Below, one piece after another: positions 58,684-64,000 of a stretch of DNA of 64,000 nucleotides; the stretch's first letter is position 1, and each line of letters starts with the position of its first letter. Location of the stretch: NCBI GenBank assembly GCA_016081115.2, contig JABTTQ020001498.1:1-64000 (forward strand), written 5' to 3'. Made by a program: the position numbers and the translations under genes. Source of the stretch: Rehmannia glutinosa (Eukaryota; Streptophyta; Magnoliopsida; Lamiales; Orobanchaceae). A model generated the notes under the pieces. The model saw only the letters and a program-made list of their open reading frames with translations. It searched no databases and was not told the origin of the DNA.

Positions 58684-60230
58684 TGTTAGGAAATTTATTT
58701 GTTAGATATTGATGATACCATGAAAAACTTAGACTCGGAAGTTGGCTCTCAATTTTCCTTGTAATTGTGTATTATAATAGATAGCACTGAAAGAGCTGAG
58801 TGAAATCAGCCAAGTCAATAATGCAAGAAGTCAACTGCAGACTAGAGTGAAGACTCTGCTGTGTGTCAGCTGAGTATGGCCATGAAGGAAGACAAGGACT
58901 CGACTGAAGGAGAATCAGCTAAGGAACAACTGTGAGAAGTGTCAGTCAAGTCAACTCAAGGAGCCAAGTCTATTAGTTGAAGTGATAGTTGAGTCAATCT
59001 TATGTTTGGAGAAGACTCAAGTCACAAGGGGTAAATACAACAGACAAGTTGAGACAACTGACATCGATCCATTGGAAGGAAGTCAAAAATATTACTCGAT
59101 ATAGTAATATGTCAAAGCTGCCAGGTCTTAAAGTGTTTGGCCCAGAAATATGCAAAAGAAATAAGCCAATGGGAAACACTGCAACTTGTGTCAGAACCTG
59201 CGAAGCCATTTAATACGAGTAAGGGTAAACATCACAAGTGCTGCAGACCAAGAAAAGACATGCCAACGAAGAAGAAGTGTCATTTGAAATTGGCCTATCT
59301 CTTCAACGGCAGGCAGATTTCAAATGAGCACTATAAAAGACTGAGGAAGCAATTGAGGAAAGGTGACCTTGCATACATGAACCTAACACGAACAAGCATT
59401 CATTGAGCAAGCAATTAACCTGCAATATTCTCAAGCTTGTCAAGATATTCCTCAAGCCTAAAACTCGAAGAAACTCGATCCAACACAAGTTGTTAAGGAG
59501 AGACAACTTCAACCAGTTGAAGAGAAAACATTTGATGAACAAAAAAGGGTCTACTTTCCAAGTTGAAGGATTGTAGAAGGTTCAAGGTTGAACCAGAAAA
59601 TTCCAGTTTGTTGGAGGGTTGTGTAAACAAATCCAAGGACTTGAAAGTGAGCTGAAGTAGCAAGGCAACTGCCTCGTGAAGAAGTTGAGTCGCAGGAGAA
59701 GCCAACTATGTGATCAAAGCTTTCTCAAACTGTTCACTGCTTTGTAACTTGATCTGTTACTTAGTGGATTCCACCAGGAGTTGGAGAAGAGTGGATTAGA
59801 GGAATTATCCCATCCTCGAACCACTATAAAAATTACTTGTGTCAATTTACTTTCAGCACTTACATTCCTGCATATTTATTATATCTGTTGTTAGTTAAAT
59901 TTGCTATCCAACTGATAATCAACAAGTGCTAAAACAAGTGTTAAAAACAAGGTTAAATCTATCAAAAGGGTGTTAAGTCTTCCGCTGTAAAAAAACCAAA
60001 TCAACTAAAGTTAAGTATTAACTTAAGCAGTCGAGTTATACTATCAATAGCTCTATCGAGTCTATTGAGTGGGTAACTTAGCTGAATATTGCCAACTTAG
60101 CTGTCCCCCAAGGACACAACTGATTTGAGTCAACTCTGTTGAAAAATCTTAAAAAGACTAAAATCAAAAATTTGGTAAGCTTTATTCAAACCCCCTTCTA
60201 AACCTTACACCACACCCCTTGGGACCTACA
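58684..60230 (+). repeat. 5' LTR of the SIRE-like element
   Basis: 1547 bp, from TGTTAGG to CCTACA. GATAT at 58679-58683 is the expected left copy of the 5-bp target duplication; the right copy lies outside the window. Confidence 0.85.
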
Positions 60231-60232
60231 AG

Positions 60233-60244
60233 TGGTATCAGAGC
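60233..60244 (+). other. Primer binding site, initiator-Met tRNA
   Basis: TGGTATCAGAGC, two bases after the LTR end, a perfect match to the common plant copia site. Confidence 0.93.
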
Positions 60245-60357
60245 GGTTGGTTCATTGAGCATTTCGCACTGGTTACTGAACTAGATCTTATTCTTTTTCA
60301 AAAGTTTTAACACTTGTGTTTTTCAAAGTCTTTCATCTTTTAAGCAAATTTATTATC

Positions 60358-61450
60358 ATGGAAGCAAATCTAACTCGTATTCCAATGTTTATTGTGGAAG
60401 AGTTTGATGAATGGAAAATTCTTATGCAGGCTCATCTATCAGCTTTACATGATGAAATGTGGCTTGTGATAGAAGATGGACCATTGCAAATACTCAAAGT
60501 CAATACGGCTGTACGAAGAGCAGCTATAGCTGGAGAAGAGGAAGTTGCTGCTGAGGTTAGATCAGCCATGGTTGAAAAACCACGCACTGAATGGACAAAT
60601 GAAGATCGAAAGAATATAACCTGGACAATGTGGCCAAGGATATACTCTATAAGACATTGGACAAGGCAATGTTCAACAAAGTCAAATCGTGCAATCTGCC
60701 AAAGAAATCTGGGAAAAAGTAACCTTGATTTGTGAAGGATCAAAACAGATTAAAGAGAATAAATTAACTGTTGCTGTTTAAAAATTTGAAAATTTTAAAA
60801 TGCTTGTAGGTGAAACTGTGGATCAGCTGGATGCTAGATTCACAGAGATAACAAATGAGCTTTCAGCTCTTAGGAAAGAATACACTCAGAAAGAGATGTG
60901 CATGAAGATATTAAGAGCCCTTCCAGCTGAATGGAAAATGAAGGTCATGGCCCTTAGACATTCAATGGACCCCTAAAAAATATCAAATCATGAGATATTC
61001 TTAGACCTCAAACAATCCGTTTTTTTTATCTGGACGGAGAGAGGTTCCAATAGCTGCGCTTGAACAGAAGGCGCAACTTGGTTAGACCCAAGAGCTTATG
61101 AGTTTGAGCTAAGAAGGAAAGAGCAAGAGGAAACAACTGTACCAAAGACAGCTGCATTATTGGCCATTGATGGGAAAAGAGTTGAGCCAAATGAGACCAT
61201 TGACCAAGAGGACATTGCCCTCATGGTAAAGATATTCAACAAGTTCTTTAATAAGAACTACAAAAAGAACAAGGGTGGAACCTCCGGAAGACATTCAGCA
61301 CCTTCCAAAGCAAGGAAGGATAGGCCGCCCAAGAGAGCTGAAAATCAGAGAGCTGATAATCAAAGGACCGACAGAGCTGATCAAAGAGCTGAGAACCTGT
61401 GTTGGAATTGCAGACAACCATGACATTTTGTTGTTGACTGTTCCTATCCA
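60358..61450 (+). pseudogene. SIRE-like gag, N-terminal part and zinc knuckle
   Basis: The ATG at 60358 starts MEANLTRIPMFIVEEFDEWK, the usual copia gag opening. Family sequence shifts frame near 60620-60700 and resumes with EIWEKVTLICEG. It continues past stops at about 60780 and 60975 with ETVDQLDARFTEITNELSAL and ILRALPAEWKMKVMALR. The zinc knuckle at about 61399-61441 reads CWNCRQP, a stop, then HFVVDC, so even the knuckle is interrupted. At least four disabling changes are visible. Confidence 0.88.
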
Positions 61451-61522
61451 CCAGTCAAAAAGTATAAAAATGAGGAAGAAAGAAGAGTCTTCAGAGAGAG
61501 AAGACAAGAAAATAAGAAATCC

Positions 61523-62047
61523 ATGTTGGCTGCTGAGACTTCTGAGCCAGCCAAGTGCAAAGAAGCAGCAGAATCAAATAGTAGTGAAGATGACTACTCA
61601 AGTGACACAGAGGAAGAGGCTTTGATCTGCCTCATGGCCAAAGAACAAGATCAAGAAGATGAGGTACATTCTAACTCATCTCATTTTGATTCAGGTGATA
61701 GTGATTGTGATACACACACTTCATCACCCACGGATCTTTATGATTCATTAGTCAAAATGATGAAAGATTTTGAGCACATTAAAACCTCTCACACACTTTT
61801 AAATAAGGAAAACAACCAGCTTAAAATCCAAAACTCACAGCTGACAAAAGAGTTGAGTACTCTGAGTCACATAGCTGATGAGAACACTAAGCTGAAGACT
61901 GAAAATGCCAAGATCATAGCAGAGTTAGCTGCTATAGAAAAGAGGGAAGAAGATCTCAAAAATGTGATTGCCTCATTTACAAAAGCATCCAAATCATTGG
62001 ATGAACTTATTATGAGTAAAAAAAATGTGGAGACAAAACATGCATAG
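61523..62047 (+). pseudogene. SIRE-like gag C-terminal acidic and coiled-coil segment
   Basis: The frame is rich in Ser, Glu and Asp (SNSSEDDYSSDTEEEALICL). It then becomes a heptad-like coiled coil (LNKENNQLKIQNSQLTKELS, ENTKLKTENAKIIAELAAIE). This long extension between the knuckle and protease is typical of SIRE-type elements and probably mediates particle assembly. It ends at a stop at 62045. Basic, Gln/Arg-rich sequence follows to about 62550 in several frames (YQQRPMGYKPKWQRPQPQQR). Confidence 0.8.
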
Positions 62048-62749
62048 AATTTAATTCCTTTGTGCATAGTCAAACTCCAAGAGTGATTTTGGAAAAGGGA
62101 TATTAGAAGCAATGAAGGATTCCAAAAACCCAAAACACCAAATGCTACACCCACATTCAGTTCAAAGCACAATCACAATCATATTGGCCTTGGTTATAAA
62201 GGGAAAGGAAAGAAGCCAGTAGAGTATGTTGAAAGGACATCTGAGAAGAAATTCAGACAGGTCTCTCAGCAGACTGCAAATAGAAAATACTCTGTAAGAA
62301 GTAAACTCTACCAAAAGCCCCAGAAATTTCATCAAAGAAATACATATGATGGGAATGGTAGAAACTATCCAAACCAAGCTGATTGGAATAATGTGAAATA
62401 TCAGCAAAGACCTATGGGATACAAGCCAAAATGGCAAAGACCTCAACCTCAGCAAAGGTCATTCCCAAGGGAAAAGAGCTATTATCAACACACATATGCA
62501 CCCAAGCATTACACTCATAAATTTCTTAATTATACAAAGAAAGCAATTGCTAAAACACACACACACAGGCATACAGACAAAAGAGACAGTTGTATGATCT
62601 TAATTAAATCCCCCAAGCAATTTGCTAATGTGCATTATGATTATGGTAGTGATAGATGGCAACCTCTTAGAGTCAGATCATCTGGTTATAGGTTGGTTGG
62701 ATCATCTTATAGCACTAACCCCCCAGGACCCAGGCAAGTATGAGTACCT

Positions 62750-63060
62750 AAAAATTGATTTTCTTGATTGCAGGTTCAAGGAACAACTGAGTGCCAAGGA
62801 ACCTGGTACATGGATAGTGGCTGTTCCAGACATATGACAGGAAACAAGAAAAATCTGTCAAGATTCAAGGAAATTAGAGGTGCTAAAGTCATATTTGGAG
62901 GTAATGAAGCTCTAGGGGAGATCAAAGGCACATGATCCATCAAGAAGAATGGACTGGAGATCACAAATGTTGCTTATGTTGAAGGCTTCAACTTCAACCT
63001 GTTAAGCATCAGCCAACTCTGTGACAAAGGCCACAATGTAGGATCCAACATGGGGTTATA
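62750..63060 (+). pseudogene. SIRE-like aspartic protease
   Basis: TWYMDSGCSRHMTGNKKNLS shows the catalytic DSG triad (Asp codon at 62813). VIFGGNEALGEIKGT follows with a stop (TGA at 62932), then GLEITNVAYVEGFNFNLLSI and SQLCDKGHNV. The protease normally releases the polyprotein parts. Here it is broken by the stop and a lost frame. Confidence 0.88.
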
Positions 63061-63179
63061 CCAGATCAAAGATGTTAAATCAAATGCAATAGTCCTGCAA
63101 GGAACAAGGCAAAAGAATATGTATGTGGTAGATTATTTTACTGCTACACCAAGCACACGTCTGCTAGCAAGGAGCACCA

Positions 63180-64000
63180 CCGAATCAAGTTGGTTGTGGC
63201 GTCATAAGCCGAGTCATCTGAACTTCCAGACAATCAACAAGCTTGCAAGGAGTCATCTTGTGGAAGGATTACCAGACTCAGTGTACAAGAAATAAAGTAT
63301 ATGTGATGCATGCCAGATGGGAAAGCACATCAAATCATCATTCAAGGATAAGTCAAGTCATTCTTCAACAAAAATACTGCATCTGTTGCATATGGATTTA
63401 TTTGGTCCAGTTGAGCCAGCTAGCATCAGTGGAACGAAATACACCTTAGTAGTGGTGGATGATTATTCAAGATATACATGGACAATTTTCATGTGTAAAA
63501 AGAAGAAAACACTGTAGAAGTTACCTCAGCTGATGAGAATAATTCAAAATGAGAAGAGTCAAACCATTATAAAAATAAGATCTGATAGGGGAACTGAGTT
63601 TGTCAATGGGATAATAACTCAGTATTGTGTTGAAAATGGTATTGCTCATGAGTTATCAGTTTCAAGGACTCTAGATCGAGTAGCTGAAAGAAGGAACAGA
63701 ACTCTCAAGGAAGCTGCAAGGACAATGTTAGCTCAAGCTGGATTGCCTAAGAGATTTTGGGCTGAAGCCATAAATACAGCATGCTATACTCAGAATAGAT
63801 GCATGATTAACATGTAATTGACCAAGACTCCCTATGAGATTTGGACAGGGAGAAAGCCAAATGTTGGATATTTCAAGATATTTGGATGTAAATGCTTCAT
63901 CCTTAATAATGGTAAGGATAATTTGAAGGCTTTTGATGCTAAAGCTAATGAAGGTATCTTTTTGGGATACTCAGCTGAGAGTAAAGCTTATAGAGTGTTG
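63180..64000 (+). pseudogene. SIRE-like integrase, incomplete
   Basis: The zinc-binding region reads WLWRHKPSHLNFQTINKL, then CDACQMGK after a stop near 63293. The first histidine motif is changed from the family LWHRRLGH. The catalytic core has LLHMDLFGPV (first Asp), SDRGTEFVNG (second Asp) and VAERRNRTLKEAARTMLAQA (Glu). A stop at 63515 and another at 63815 interrupt it. The C-terminal FGCKCFILNNGKDNL and GIFLGYSAESKAYRVL run to the window edge. Confidence 0.9.

Larger units (their letters stand above)
58684..64000 (+). mobile_element. SIRE-like Ty1/copia retrotransposon, incomplete at window end
   Basis: The 5' LTR (58684-60230) begins TGTTAGGAAATTT and ends CCTACA. The primer site TGGTATCAGAGC follows at 60233-60244. 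Remnants of gag with CCHC knuckle, a long acidic/coiled-coil segment, protease and integrase follow in the right order on the plus strand. The coiled-coil region after the knuckle is typical of SIRE/Maximus gag. Many stops and frameshifts make it inactive. RT and RNase H should lie past 64000. Confidence 0.92.

Overview
The window is repeat-dense, AT-rich nuclear DNA from a flowering plant. It is probably a eudicot, but the sequence alone does not fix the species. The evidence is a Cassandra-type 5S-bearing miniature retrotransposon, plant Ty1/copia and Ty3/gypsy LTR elements, a plant LINE, hAT, Mutator-like, CACTA, Harbinger and Stowaway DNA elements, and one plant-specific SHI/STY (SRS) transcription factor gene. 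I see no tRNA gene, CRISPR array or operon, and no second convincing host gene.

Layout. 1-3.7 kb: a 5'-truncated LINE on the minus strand with a 12-bp target duplication. 4.1-13.6 kb: a dead hAT transposase gene split by a Mutator-like element with a 9-bp target duplication (5411-6711) and by two TIR elements placed back to back in TA microsatellite inside one of its introns (7553-10088 and 10153-12991). 13.8-14.8 kb: a Cassandra TRIM on the minus strand. 14.9-20.45 kb: a complete but coding-less LTR retrotransposon with 1883-bp LTRs, a GGTAG duplication and a tRNA-Asp-like PBS. 21.1-27.2 kb: a three-level nest of a hAT MITE, a TA-microsatellite element and a tandem LTR-internal-LTR-internal-LTR array of a chromovirus-like element. 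27.5-33.5 kb: a decayed copia element on the minus strand. 33.5-42 kb: MITEs in sparse AT-rich DNA. 42.8-44.2 kb: the two-exon SRS gene on the minus strand. 45-49 kb: more MITEs. 47.7-55.1 kb: three further TA-microsatellite elements in a row, the last holding a CACTA element. 55-58.4 kb: small MITEs. 58.4 kb to the end: a fragment of the same copia LTR family, cut by a SIRE-like copia element that runs off the window.

The most interesting signal is a family of large TIR elements always bordered by (TA)n arrays. Six members are recognisable, in two chains where neighbours share one array. Their ends share a degenerate pattern with two TGAGAC-like words, and three members carry a related short basic ORF. 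Several repeat pairs differ in an odd way, mostly at CAG/CTG sites or by interleaved patches. This may be a sequencing or assembly artefact and should be excluded before any dating of the elements.
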